Of a stretch of 45,253 nucleotides of DNA, positions 17,273 to 25,844 are shown piece after piece. The DNA is taken from the NCBI GenBank assembly GCA_902806405.1, contig CADCWL010000017.1, positions 1 through 45,253 on the forward strand, in the 5' to 3' direction. The position numbers and the translations under genes are program-made. Each line of letters starts with the position of its first letter. The first letter of the stretch is position 1. The DNA comes from an uncultured Thermomicrobiales bacterium (lineage in GTDB: Bacteria; Chloroflexota; Chloroflexia; Thermomicrobiales; UBA6265). The notes beneath the pieces were generated by a model. It did no database searches. It was not told the origin of the DNA and saw nothing but the letters and a program-made list of their open reading frames with translations.

Positions 17273-17845
17273 CCCGGGCCGCAGCCACGTCCGCCACGCG
17301 CGCAGAACGTCCCCCTTTTCCGTCCCCCGAGCGGCACAGGGCCCGTGGCGGCTCGCGGATCGGGGATCGGAGCCACGGCTCGCGCCCCCACCCGCGGCGA
17401 CCAACCAGGACCCGAGTATAGCATCGGCCACAGCGTCCAAAGCCCGCCGGCGGGGATACAAGCGGGGCGGTGCTCGCAAGCGATGGCCGCAAGACGCCGA
17501 CGTGACCGGTGCCTCCATCGGGCGCACCGGCGAGGCCGGCGGTCGGTCGAGAAACGGCTGCGCTTCCATTCGCTCGGGGCGGGGCGCTTCGAATCGGCCA
17601 GGAAGCGGCTGCTCACGGGACACCGCCGGCGCCGGCATCTGTTCGCGCGGATGATGTTGTCCCTCGGAGAACGGCCCCTCCAGCATCGGCCCGACGCGAA
17701 GGGACATCATCACCACCGAGGTGCCGCCCAGGGAACATCCCTCGTGCCGCAGGATGACATGGGGAAGGGCCGCGAACGGCGGGGGGCGGTGGTCGGGAGG
17801 CAGCGAGAGGGTGGACGGGTCGTCGGGGATGGTGGCGGACGGGTT
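17273..17845. other. Gap between resA-like gene and yvcK
   Basis: 573 bases. The reverse frame stays open from the resA stop to yvcK and would encode a Pro/Arg-rich sequence without family features, which in DNA this GC-rich can arise by chance. The only functional signal I see is a -10-like box at 17415-17420. Confidence 0.45.
17415..17420 (-). promoter_or_regulatory. Candidate -10 box for yvcK-gap-pgk
   Basis: TATACT, identical to the nuoE and tatA -10 boxes, lies 110-140 bases before the likely yvcK start. The -35 region (TTTGGAC) is weak or badly spaced. Confidence 0.4.
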
Positions 17846-18481
17846 CTATCCTGCGTCCGCAGCCGACGTCAGCAGCGCCCTCGCCTCGCGCAGCGCCATC
17901 GCCTCGTCCATATCGGAGAGAACGATCGAGCGGATCACGCCGTCGGCGTCGATGAAGATGTGGGTCGGGACGTTGAAGAGGGGATACGACTGCTCGGTGT
18001 CGTTTCGATCGGGATCGCTCAGAACCAGGAACGTAGCCCCGTTCTGAGCCGCGTACCGACCGGCAGCGATCGGGGATTCGTCGATGGCAACGCCGAGCAG
18101 TTGAACCCCGTCCCGCTCCAACTGACCGTAGGCGCGTTGAATGTCCGGGAACTCGGAGCGGCATGGCGGGCACCAGGAGCCCCAGAACATCAGCCAGACG
18201 GGTTTGCCGCGAAACATCGAGAGCTCGACCGGGTTACCAAAGACGTCCTCCGTCGCGAAGTTCGGTGCTACCTCCCCCACCTTCGGCAGCAACGACCGAT
18301 TGATCCCGCCGCGGCCGACCTCTTCCAGGCCGCTACGGCCGGTCACCACCCACGCTCCGATCAGGATCGCGATCGCCACGAGGAGTCCGACCGCGAGCTG
18401 CGGCGCCGGCTCCGGACGCCGACGGGGCACATGTGGCACCAGCGCGCGCTGGCTGATCGGCCGGTCGTCGGCGGTCACCAT
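17846..18481 (-). CDS. ResA/TlpA-like membrane-anchored thioredoxin
   Basis: A 211-residue protein with one N-terminal membrane anchor (about 29-47) and an extracytoplasmic thioredoxin domain with the active site Cys104-Pro-Pro-Cys107 (WGSWCPPC), followed by the cis-Pro region NVPTHIFID. Such proteins reduce apocytochrome c haem-binding cysteines. The ATG at 18481 has AAGGAG 5 bases upstream, which rules out the longer in-frame start. It is the last gene of the ccdA-resB-ccsB-resA set, 28 bases after ccsB, which supports the cytochrome c maturation role. Confidence 0.93.
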   Translation of the reverse strand: MVTADDRPISQRALVPHVPRRRPEPAPQLAVGLLVAIAILIGAWVVTGRSGLEEVGRGGINRSLLPKVGEVAPNFATEDVFGNPVELSMFRGKPVWLMFWGSWCPPCRSEFPDIQRAYGQLERDGVQLLGVAIDESPIAAGRYAAQNGATFLVLSDPDRNDTEQSYPLFNVPTHIFIDADGVIRSIVLSDMDEAMALREARALLTSAADAG

Positions 18482-18509
18482 GTCCACTCCTTCTCCGCCG
18501 TCGCGACGA

Positions 18510-19412
18510 TCAAACGCCGCCGTAGGCGTGGAGGCCGCCGAAGAAGTAGTTGCCGTAATAGGTGAAGATGACGGCAGCGAAGCCGACGAGGAGGACCACG
18601 GCACTCCGGTTGCCGCGCCAGCCGCGAAGCGAGCGGGTGTGGAGGTAGACGCCGTAGACGAGCCAGGTGAAGAGGGCGGCCGTCTCCTTCGGGTCCCAGT
18701 TCCAGTAGGTGCCCCAAGCCTGGTACGCCCAGACCGAGCCGAGGATCAGGACCAGCGCCATCGCCGGGAAGCCGACGGTCACCGCGCGGTAGCCGAGGTC
18801 GTCCAGCAGTTCGGGACTCGGCAGCCAGGCGACGGAGCGTCGAACAGCGACAAGATAGAGGACGGCAGCGGCGAAGGCGACAGCGAAGGCGGCGTACGCC
18901 AGGATCGCCAGGGAGACGTGGGCCGTCATTAGCGGCCGGTTCTGGAGCGCGGGGATGAGGGCGTTAACTTCCCGCAGTCCGACCGGCAGCGACCAGACGT
19001 AGACGATCATGCCGACGGTGATTGGAAGGACAACGGCCCCGAGCTGGCGGACGCCGTAGGAGCGCTCGAAGAGGAGGTAGACGAGGCCCATCAGGAAGAT
19101 GAACGAGCTCGAGAACTCGTACATGTTCGAGAGGGGCAGGTGACCGGCGGCGGCGGTCCGCAGCGCGATCGACACCCCTTGGAACACGACCCCGAACCAG
19201 GCGAGCATCGTCCCGAAGCGTCCGGCACCCGTCCATCCCGGCTCAAGCGCCGCCGACCGGGTGACGTAGGTCGTCCCCGCCGAGGTCGCCAGCGCCGTCT
19301 GCCGCAGCCGCACGCGACCCACCGCGTACGCCAGGTAGGAAACCGCCGACGCCGAAAAGGCGATCGACGCGGCCGCAAAGCAGTAGAACGACAACTTGAC
19401 CAACGCTTCCAT
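18510..19412 (-). CDS. ccsB: Cytochrome c biogenesis protein CcsB (ResC/CcsA type)
   Basis: A 300-residue polytopic protein of the haem-handling CcsA/ResC family in System II cytochrome c maturation. About eight membrane helices can be counted. The WWD haem-binding motif WGTYWNWDPKETA is at 233-245, and candidate haem-ligand histidines are His91, His165 (TAHVSLA) and His258. GAAGG lies 7 bases before the ATG. It sits between resB and the resA-like gene, forming the complete ResB/ResC haem lyase pair. Confidence 0.95.
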   Translation of the reverse strand: MEALVKLSFYCFAAASIAFSASAVSYLAYAVGRVRLRQTALATSAGTTYVTRSAALEPGWTGAGRFGTMLAWFGVVFQGVSIALRTAAAGHLPLSNMYEFSSSFIFLMGLVYLLFERSYGVRQLGAVVLPITVGMIVYVWSLPVGLREVNALIPALQNRPLMTAHVSLAILAYAAFAVAFAAAVLYLVAVRRSVAWLPSPELLDDLGYRAVTVGFPAMALVLILGSVWAYQAWGTYWNWDPKETAALFTWLVYGVYLHTRSLRGWRGNRSAVVLLVGFAAVIFTYYGNYFFGGLHAYGGV

Positions 19413-19492
19413 CGATTCGCCTTCACCCCGCCACGCTAACCGACGGTCTCGTGCTGAGCCCGGAAGGGCATCGTCTATTTAGCGCGGGGCCA

Positions 19493-20971
19493 TCAGCCCC
19501 GCGACGTCGCCGACGCTGGTCCCTCGGCAGGACTCCGACGACGACTGAGGGGCAAACCGAGCCGTGCCTCGATCTCCCCGCTCAGCCGGTCGAACGCCCG
19601 CTGCGCGCTCCAGTCGCGCCGCGCCAGCGGCACGATCGTCGCCGCGCTGCCGCCCCCCGGCGCCGCGGCGACGATGCCGCGCACACGGCGATGCGGGAAG
19701 TAGAACGTAACCGCTAACCCCCCGACCAGCATCAGCGACGCGACGACAAAGATCGGGATCCCAGGGTTGCGTCCGACTTGCAACGAGGTGAAGCGGCGCT
19801 CCCGCAGAAACTCCACGTTCAGCCCCGCGACCTCGCTGACCTCTCCCACCCGACCGACGACGCCCGGCGCGTCCCCGATCGGACCGTCCGGGCCGAGCGG
19901 GCGGGGCAAAAAATACATCGTCCCGCTCGCCAACCCGAGCGGGTCCTGTTCGGGCGCGTTCCCCCGATTGCTGTCCGGGGCGATAACGTGAAGCTTGATC
20001 TTCGCCGGGGGAAGCTCGATTACCGCAGCGGGGGCGTCCGGGTTGACGCTGGAGACAAAATCGAGCGGCGCGGCGTCATCCCAGAGGACCTGCCCCCGGG
20101 CGTCCGTGATCCGGAGGACAACCGCCTGCCCGAAGCCCGATTGGTAGAAGACGGTGTCGCCGAATGTAAGGGGCCGGTTCACCGTCGCCACGCCCCGCTT
20201 GACCTCCTCCCCGTCCTCCAGGATCGTCAGGTCGCTCCGGAACCCGCGGGGTTGCCCGTTCTCCTGATAGGTGTCACTGAAGTTGTCGAGACGGACGCTG
20301 AGGCCCGTGCCGTAGCCCAGTCCCCGGACGGACCCCTCCGGGACGATGAACTCCGTCTCCCGAAAGCCCCATCGGGCGCCGACGATGCCGCCCACCAGGA
20401 TCAGGATCAGGGCGAGGTGGAACGGGAAGGTGCCGAGCTTCGCGAAGCGGAAGCGGTCCGCGTAGAGGTGGATCTCGCCGTTCCGCTCCTCCGTCAGCAC
20501 GCGATAGTGAGCAGCGCGGAGGGCGTCAGTCATCCGATCCGCCAGCACGTCCGGCGGCGCAGGGGCGGCGAGGGTCGCCGACGCCTCGGCGTTCCGGAGG
20601 AAGCCGTGCGTGGTTGCCACGGTCGGGTGGGCGATCGCCTGCCAGATGCCGGGGGCGCGGTTGATCATGCCGCCTATCGCGATCGCGACCGAGAGGAGAC
20701 CGAGCATGACCATGAACGGCAAGGAGTGGAAGACGTCCCAGGCATACCAGCGCTCGACCAGTGGCGCAAGGGCTGGAACAGCGTCGGCGACGGTCTGCGG
20801 TACCGAGCTGCCCCGCAGCGTCCCGATCAGGACGAGGAGGGCGAGGATCGCGATCTCCCAAATCGCGATCCGAACCGAGCAGAAGAACCGCCAGAGGCGG
20901 TCGACGACCAGGTCCGGCAGGGAACGCCGTGCGCGACGGGCCGGCGCGGTCGGCGTCGAGACCTGGGCCAT
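19493..20971 (-). CDS. resB: Cytochrome c biogenesis protein ResB
   Basis: A 492-residue ResB/Ccs1 protein, partner of CcsB in the System II synthetase that attaches haem to apocytochrome c. Three membrane helices near the N-terminus (about 36-56, 81-103 and 185-204) precede a large extracytoplasmic domain containing YQSGFGQAVVL, and a fourth helix (IPIFVVASLMLVGGLAVTF) near 420-440 is followed by FPHRRV, as in the family. The ATG at 20971 is preferred over a GTG two codons earlier because GGAAG is 7 bases upstream. It follows ccdA by 37 bases. Confidence 0.95.
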   Translation of the reverse strand: MAQVSTPTAPARRARRSLPDLVVDRLWRFFCSVRIAIWEIAILALLVLIGTLRGSSVPQTVADAVPALAPLVERWYAWDVFHSLPFMVMLGLLSVAIAIGGMINRAPGIWQAIAHPTVATTHGFLRNAEASATLAAPAPPDVLADRMTDALRAAHYRVLTEERNGEIHLYADRFRFAKLGTFPFHLALILILVGGIVGARWGFRETEFIVPEGSVRGLGYGTGLSVRLDNFSDTYQENGQPRGFRSDLTILEDGEEVKRGVATVNRPLTFGDTVFYQSGFGQAVVLRITDARGQVLWDDAAPLDFVSSVNPDAPAAVIELPPAKIKLHVIAPDSNRGNAPEQDPLGLASGTMYFLPRPLGPDGPIGDAPGVVGRVGEVSEVAGLNVEFLRERRFTSLQVGRNPGIPIFVVASLMLVGGLAVTFYFPHRRVRGIVAAAPGGGSAATIVPLARRDWSAQRAFDRLSGEIEARLGLPLSRRRSPAEGPASATSRG

Positions 20972-21008
20972 CGTCACGCTTCCGCCCGTTGCCGTCGGGA
21001 TGTCGGGA

Positions 21009-21752
21009 TCATAGCGTCGGCTCCCAGGGAGTCCACGGCGAGAGGGCGACGACGCGGGCGAAGAACTGCTGATAGAGACCGAGGAGCATCAGGGCGCCGA
21101 CGCCGAGCATCACGCCGCCGCTCAGACCGGAGACGAGGCCGAGCCGACCGTTGAGGCGCCGGATGACCGCTGGAGCGGTCCCGAACGTGGCGGCGAGGAG
21201 GAACGGGACGGCCAGGCCGAGGGAGTAGGCCACGAGGAGGGCGGCGGCGCGCTCGACGCTTCCCTGGCCGGCGGCCATCGTCAGGATCGCGCCCAGGATC
21301 GGGCCGACGCAGGGGGACCATCCGGCGCCGAACGTCATGCCCACGACAAACGACGAGGTAAGGTGACCCCCGGGTAAGGCCGGAACGATCCGCCGCTCGC
21401 GGTCGAGGAACGGGAGACGGACGATGCCCATCTGGTGTAGGCCGAGCAGAACGAGCAGCGCGCCGCCGACGCGGACCAGCCAGAGTTTGTTGCCGGCGAC
21501 GACGGAGGCGGAGGCGGCAAGGGTGCCCGCCGCGCCGAGGGCAACCCCGAGCGAGACGAAGACGACAGAGAAGCCGAGAACGTAGGCGACGGCGTTTGCC
21601 AAGACACGCGACCGCACGGCGCCCCCCGCCTCGTCCACCGAGACCCCGGCCAGGTGCGTCAGGTAGAGCGGCACCAGGGGGAGGACGCACGGCGATGAGA
21701 TCGAGAGGAGCCCGGCGAGGAAAGCAGCGGCGAACGACACCTCGACGGTCAT
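21009..21752 (-). CDS. ccdA: Thiol-disulfide transporter CcdA
   Basis: A 247-residue six-helix membrane protein that carries reducing equivalents from cytoplasmic thioredoxin to ResA-type proteins outside. The two redox cysteines are Cys22 in SISSPCVLPLVPLY and Cys148 in GAGWSPCVGPILGA, the pair that defines the family. The ATG at 21752 starts directly at the first helix; longer in-frame starts would add an implausible tail. It is the first gene of the four-gene cytochrome c maturation unit. Its promoter may place the transcription start at or next to the ATG. Confidence 0.95.
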   Translation of the reverse strand: MTVEVSFAAAFLAGLLSISSPCVLPLVPLYLTHLAGVSVDEAGGAVRSRVLANAVAYVLGFSVVFVSLGVALGAAGTLAASASVVAGNKLWLVRVGGALLVLLGLHQMGIVRLPFLDRERRIVPALPGGHLTSSFVVGMTFGAGWSPCVGPILGAILTMAAGQGSVERAAALLVAYSLGLAVPFLLAATFGTAPAVIRRLNGRLGLVSGLSGGVMLGVGALMLLGLYQQFFARVVALSPWTPWEPTL

Positions 21753-21759
21753 GCCCGCA

Positions 21760-21788
21760 AACCTAACATCGGCCCCCGGCAGCGTCAA
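21760..21788 (-). promoter_or_regulatory. Possible leaderless promoter for ccdA
   Basis: TTGACG (21788-21783) and TAGGTT (21765-21760) are 17 bases apart. The -10 box ends 7 bases before the ATG, so the transcript would begin at the start codon. The -10 match is weak. Confidence 0.35.
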
Positions 21789-21837
21789 AGGGCGTGGTGG
21801 CTCGCCGCCCGGCACCCCTGCCGGAGCGCCATCTCGC

Positions 21838-21846
21838 TGGTACAAT
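21838..21846 (+). promoter_or_regulatory. Extended -10 promoter for recO
   Basis: TGG directly followed by TACAAT fits an extended -10 element, about 40 bases before the GTG of recO, in an unusually AT-rich patch between the divergent genes. No good -35 box. Confidence 0.45.
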
Positions 21847-21884
21847 GGTGTACATAATCACACGGGCGAAAAAGGGGAGGCAGC

Positions 21885-22721
21885 GTGCCGCGCGAGGAGG
21901 GTAGGGACGTGGCGGCGGCGCCTCCGGTTCCGCTACAGGAGCGGCTCTATCGGACCGAGGCCATCGTGCTCAGCCGAATCGATTATGGCGAAGCGGACCG
22001 GATCTTAACGGTCTTCACCCCGATGCGGGGCAAGATCCGGGTGATCGCAAAGGGGGCGCGTCGCCCCTTGAGCAAGCTGGGTCCGCACCTGGAGTACTTC
22101 AGCCGCAGCCGGCTGATGTTGGCGCGGGGCCGTGATCTCGACACGGTGACCGGGGCGGAGACGGTCGACGCCCACCTCGGCCTCCGTGCCGACCTCGACG
22201 CTTTCGGCCACGCATCGCATATGGCCGAGGTTCTGAATCGGCTAACCCAAGACCGCCAGGAGAACCAAGCCCTCTACGATCTCCTCGCCAGTTCCCTGCA
22301 CCTCCTTGCCGACGGACTGGATGCCTTCGCCGTCACCCGCCACTATGAGCTGGGATTGCTGACCCTGCTCGGCTACAAGCCGGAGCTCTACCGCTGCGTC
22401 TCGTGCCGAACCGAGCTCGCCGCCGCTCCCAACGCGTTCAGCAGCCGGCTCGGCGGTGTCCTCTGCCCACTCTGCCGCGCTGAGGACGCCGGTAGCCGCC
22501 TCCTCGCCGTCAACACCCAGAAGTTCCTGCGGACCCTTGACCGCCACGGCCTTGCCCCGGCCGCCCGGCTCCCCCTCGATCCCGGCCTCCGGGCCGAACT
22601 GGAAGGCGTCCTGGGGGACTACCTGCGCGGTCTGATCGAGCGCGATCTCTCCAGCCTCAAGGTCTGGCGCACGCTGCGGGAGGCGGAGAATGCCGGCGAC
22701 GAGCGGAACCTGCACCGATAG
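21885..22721 (+). CDS. recO: DNA repair protein RecO
   Basis: RecO works with RecR to load RecA on SSB-coated gaps. The 278-residue protein has the N-terminal OB fold (LYRTEAIVLSRIDYGEADRI near 21-40, then PMRGKIRVIAKGARR), a helical domain and a zinc finger with Cys171, Cys174, Cys194 and Cys197 (CVSC and CPLC). Two GTG starts are possible: 21885, with GGGGAGG 4 bases upstream, and 21909, with GGAGG 8 bases upstream; homology begins only after both, so I list the longer form. It is divergent from ccdA. Confidence 0.94.
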   Translation: MPREEGRDVAAAPPVPLQERLYRTEAIVLSRIDYGEADRILTVFTPMRGKIRVIAKGARRPLSKLGPHLEYFSRSRLMLARGRDLDTVTGAETVDAHLGLRADLDAFGHASHMAEVLNRLTQDRQENQALYDLLASSLHLLADGLDAFAVTRHYELGLLTLLGYKPELYRCVSCRTELAAAPNAFSSRLGGVLCPLCRAEDAGSRLLAVNTQKFLRTLDRHGLAPAARLPLDPGLRAELEGVLGDYLRGLIERDLSSLKVWRTLREAENAGDERNLHR

Positions 22722-22745
22722 CGGCACGGCGAGTTTTGTTCGTCC

Positions 22746-22763
22746 ATCGTCCTTGGGGACGAT
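22746..22763. terminator. Small hairpin between recO and the convergent broken gene
   Basis: ATCGTCC and GGACGAT form a 7-bp stem with a TTGG loop, 25 bases after recO stops and overlapping the end of the opposing frame. No T-run follows, so this is a weak candidate. Confidence 0.3.
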
Positions 22764-23271
22764 CATCGGGAGCGGTGTGGCGCGCCGGCGCCGGCTGCCT
22801 CCGACGTCTGCGCGGATAACTGGGGTCGACCGTCCGGCGCGATCCAAAGAGCGACCAGTTCGATGAGCCGCGTCACCAGCAAGACGCCCGGGAAGCCGAG
22901 GCAGGAGAGCGCGGCGAGGGACAGCTCCGATCCCGCGACAAGCGCGGCCGCGACGACCAGTGCTACGGCCGGGAGGATCCCCCGAAGAAAGTGGCGATTG
23001 GCGGTCCGGGCGGTACGGCGGTACGGCGGTACGGCTCCGCATCGTGCGCGATGAGCGCTGCCGCGCCGCCCTTTGCTGCACCGAGGATCAATAGCCAAAC
23101 CATCATGACAGGAACGCCGAGAAGCGCCGGGTCGTCCCCCTTCTGGCCGACCGCGTAGATCCAGGGACCGGCAAAGGCGACGAGGACGGTGCATAACGTG
23201 ATAACACGGCGCCAGCGGCGGGGCCATTGCACCGCGAACGGGAAGCCCGACCAGAGCTGACGGTTGGTCAT
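22763..23271 (-). pseudogene. Four-helix membrane protein gene split by an 8-bp tandem repeat (frameshifted or phase-variable)
   Basis: The first frame starts at the ATG at 23271 and encodes two membrane helices (VITLCTVLVAFAGPWIYAVG and a second near PVMMVWLLILGAAKG), then passes through three copies of an 8-bp repeat and soon stops. A second frame, open from before the repeat to a stop at 22763, encodes two more helices (ILPAVALVVAAALVAGS and PGVLLVTRLIELVALWI). Removing one repeat unit, or adding two, joins them smoothly (HDAEPYRRTA then RTANRHFLRG) into a 166-residue four-helix protein. I do not recognise the family. The break may be a switch, a decay event or a sequencing error. Confidence 0.55.
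23011..23034. repeat. Three tandem copies of CGGTACGG
   Basis: Three perfect direct copies of an 8-bp unit, with an imperfect fourth (CGGTCCGG) just before at 23002-23009. Because 8 is not a multiple of 3, any single-unit change shifts the reading frame of the surrounding gene. Confidence 0.85.
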
Positions 23272-23407
23272 CTGCCCGCGATGGTCTACATCGAATCGTC
23301 TCCGTTGCCCGCCGGTTGAGGCACGGAGTGGGAACGATTCCTTTCATCGTATTCTCTGCGCAAATTGAACGCCGTTCATCACCTTGGAAGGCGGTACGCG
23401 GGGTCGG

Positions 23408-24172
23408 CTACGGTGGGAGCTGCTCGGCCCCGGACGGAGCGCTGGAACCGTCCGAGACCTCAACTGCGGCACGCCGCTCCGCTTCTGATAGTTCGGCGAA
23501 CGGCAGCAAGTCCGGCCGCCGCCGCGCCGTCCGCAGGATCGCCTGCTCGCGGCGCCAGCGGGCGATCTCCGCGTGGTGGCCGCTGAGGAGGACCGGCGGC
23601 ACATGGCGGCCGCGGAACGCGAGGGGCCGGGTGTAGTGGGGGTACTCGACCAGCCCCAGGTCGTGCGACTCCTCGACGATCGAGGCGGCGGCGATGACGC
23701 CGGGTACGAGCCGGGCGACGGCGTCGACCACGACCATCGCCGCAAGTTCGCCGCCGGTGAGGACGTAGTCGCCGATCGAGAGTTCGTCGGCGCCCAGTTC
23801 TTCCACGACCCGCTCGTCGATCCCCTCGTAGTGGCCGCAGATCAAGGCCAGCCGCTTCCGACCTACCAGGTCGCGCGCGACCTCCTGTGTGAAGCGCCGG
23901 CCGGCGGCGGAGAGGACGACGATCGGAGTCGACGCCAGCGCGTCGCCAAGGGTCGCCTCGACCGCGGCGATGATCGGCGGTGCGGCCATGACCATCCCGG
24001 CGCCGCCGCCGTAGGGGGTGTCGTCGGCGGTGCGATGGCGGTCCGTCGTCCAATCGCGAATGTTGTGGACGCCGATCTCGATCGTGCCGGCGGCTCGGGC
24101 GCGCTTGAGAATGCTGGCGTCGAAGGGACCGGCGAACATCCCGGGGAAGAGGGAGAAGACGTCGAACCGCAT
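23408..24172 (-). CDS. trmD: tRNA (guanine-N1-)-methyltransferase TrmD
   Basis: TrmD methylates G37 next to the anticodon and prevents frameshifting. The 254-residue protein has the knotted SPOUT fold motifs: YGGGAGMVM near 54-62, [15 protein letters not shown] near 111-125 and [19 protein letters not shown] near 134-152, with the catalytic Asp at about 150. GAGG lies 6 bases before the ATG. It follows the HAD gene by 18 bases and is probably co-transcribed with it. The usual rpsP-rimM-trmD-rplS context is missing. Confidence 0.96.
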   Translation of the reverse strand: MRFDVFSLFPGMFAGPFDASILKRARAAGTIEIGVHNIRDWTTDRHRTADDTPYGGGAGMVMAAPPIIAAVEATLGDALASTPIVVLSAAGRRFTQEVARDLVGRKRLALICGHYEGIDERVVEELGADELSIGDYVLTGGELAAMVVVDAVARLVPGVIAAASIVEESHDLGLVEYPHYTRPLAFRGRHVPPVLLSGHHAEIARWRREQAILRTARRRPDLLPFAELSEAERRAAVEVSDGSSAPSGAEQLPP

Positions 24173-24190
24173 GCGATCCTCAAACGACGA

Positions 24191-24919
24191 TCAGGCAAGC
24201 AGCGCGAGGATGGCCGGCGCGGCCGCGTCGAGCCCGTCGATGGTCAGGTCCGGTGAGGGGCCGTCGTCGGCCTCGTGGCCGGAGCCCGACCGCAGCCAGA
24301 TCGTCTTCATCCCCGCCCGGTGAGCGCCGCCCACGTCGTACCGGTACGAGTCGCCGACGTGGACGGAGCGGGCCGCATCGGCGGCGAGGGCCGTGAGGGC
24401 ACGTCGGTAGATCTCGGGGTCGGATTTGTAGAATCCGGCCCCCGCCGAGGTCGTCACATCGTCGAAGAAATCCCGGATGCCGAAACGCTGGAGGGTCCAC
24501 TCGAGGAACGGGGGGTAGACCGCGCTGGAGACGACCCCGAGCGGTGTGCCGCTGGCGGCTAGGAAACGGACGGTCGGGACGGCGCCGGAGATCGGTTCGG
24601 TCTCCGCAAGGGTACGCCGCATCAGCGCCTCGACCCCGTCGCCGATCGTCGCCGCGTCGGCCGGCAGCGCCAGCTCCGCCAGCACGCGGGCCACCCCTGC
24701 CTCGGCCGCCACCTCCCGACCGTCGGCAGCGACGCCCTCCCGCAGCCGGCGATAGGCGGCGGTGGCCGCCTCGAGCAGGCGCTCGTCGACCGGTTCCCCC
24801 ATCCGCTCCGCCTGCCAGCGGAGAAAGGCGGCCGGCAACTCCCGCACCTCCAACGCGAACCAGGCGTCGCAGCGGGCGAGGGTGTTGTGAAAGTCGAACG
24901 TCACCGCCCCGCCGGTCAT
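24191..24919 (-). CDS. HAD family hydrolase with variant motif I
   Basis: A 242-residue haloacid dehalogenase-superfamily protein, probably a phosphatase. Motif I is FDFHNTL with the nucleophile Asp9, but the usual second Asp two positions on is His11. Motif II Ser is in VVSSA near 129-133, motif III Lys165 in FYKSDPEIY, and motif IV in VGDSYRYDVGG with Asp190 and Asp195. A helical cap lies between motifs I and II. It is the upstream gene of a pair with trmD. The His variant occurs in other family members; its effect on the reaction is not known to me. Confidence 0.88.
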   Translation of the reverse strand: MTGGAVTFDFHNTLARCDAWFALEVRELPAAFLRWQAERMGEPVDERLLEAATAAYRRLREGVAADGREVAAEAGVARVLAELALPADAATIGDGVEALMRRTLAETEPISGAVPTVRFLAASGTPLGVVSSAVYPPFLEWTLQRFGIRDFFDDVTTSAGAGFYKSDPEIYRRALTALAADAARSVHVGDSYRYDVGGAHRAGMKTIWLRSGSGHEADDGPSPDLTIDGLDAAAPAILALLA

Positions 24920-25133
24920 GGTCCCCCACTTCCCTCACCGTCCCCGCCGCGGCCCGCAGGCTACCACCGGCTCCCGGCAGCGGCAACGCGGACGCCTTGC
25001 CGCCCAATCCACGGCCGGCGGCGGCGCCGGGTCCACGGCCTGCCCTCGGCCCGTGGTAGCCTCTCTGTCTGATCGCTCGATCCTAGGTGTTGCAGCCCTC
25101 AGCGTTCGGGATACGGGCCCCCGGGAGGCATGG

Positions 25134-25844
25134 GTGGGTCTCGCCATCGACGTGGCGATCGCCAAAACGAACAAGTACGCGAGCCGGGAGAGCGGCGACA
25201 CGGCCGAGCTGATCGAGCGCCCGGGCGGCGGGCTTTCGGTCGTTCTCGCCGACGGTCAGGGGTCGGGCCGCGCCGCGAAGACCCTCAGCCTCCTCGTCAC
25301 GAGCAAGGCCGTCGCCCTTCTCAAGGACGGCGTCCGCGACGGAGCAGTCGCCCGTGCCGTTCACGATTTCCTCTTCGCCTACCGGCACGGCCAGGTCTCG
25401 GCCACGCTGGAGATCCTCTCGGTCGACCTTCGCGCGGAGACCGTGGTCCTCACGCGCAACGCGGCGACGCTGGCTTTCGTGGGCAGCGGGGAGCGGTACG
25501 GGCGGGTCGACGGCGACTCGGGGCCGATCGGGCTCTACGCGGTGAGTCGGCCGACCGTCCTACAGCTGCCGTTGGCGGCCGGACTGCGCGCCCTCCTCGC
25601 CACGGACGGGGTTGGCCGGTCCGGCGTCCGTGGCGGCGCGGAGGATCTCGACCTGGCGGCCTGCGCTGCCGGCCTCGGGCCGGACGCCGATGCCACTGCG
25701 GTCGCCGATGGGGTCCTTGCCGAGGCGGTGCTACGCGACGCCGGCCGTCCAGCAGACGACATGACGGTCGTCGCACTCGCGCTGCGGCCGCACCGGGACG
25801 CGATCCTGGTCCGGCGGCAGGGGGCGACGGTGCCGCTGCCGTGA
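25134..25844 (+). CDS. Stand-alone SpoIIE-type PP2C protein phosphatase
   Basis: A 236-residue single-domain SpoIIE/PP2C phosphatase without sensor or membrane domains. The metal-binding acidic residues are visible at Asp40 (VVLADGQGSG), Asp158 (LLATDGVGRSG) and the Asp208-Asp209 pair (PADDMTVVAL). The N-terminal IAKTNKYASRESGDT block belongs to a subfamily I recognise in several bacteria. The GTG at 25134 has GGGAGG 5 bases upstream and fits the domain start; a longer form from a GTG at 25053 is possible. The stop overlaps the GTG of the next gene. Substrate is unknown; SpoIIE enzymes usually dephosphorylate Ser/Thr on anti-sigma antagonist proteins, none of which is nearby. Confidence 0.85.
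   Translation: MGLAIDVAIAKTNKYASRESGDTAELIERPGGGLSVVLADGQGSGRAAKTLSLLVTSKAVALLKDGVRDGAVARAVHDFLFAYRHGQVSATLEILSVDLRAETVVLTRNAATLAFVGSGERYGRVDGDSGPIGLYAVSRPTVLQLPLAAGLRALLATDGVGRSGVRGGAEDLDLAACAAGLGPDADATAVADGVLAEAVLRDAGRPADDMTVVALALRPHRDAILVRRQGATVPLP

Noticed and set aside
17273-17716. N-terminal extension of YvcK of about 148 residues
   Set aside because: The frame is open but Pro/Arg-rich and unlike the family; a promoter-like box lies inside it.
16886-18565. A 559-codon forward open frame across yvcK and the resA-like gene
   Set aside because: It is antisense to two recognised genes and reads as low-complexity charged sequence.
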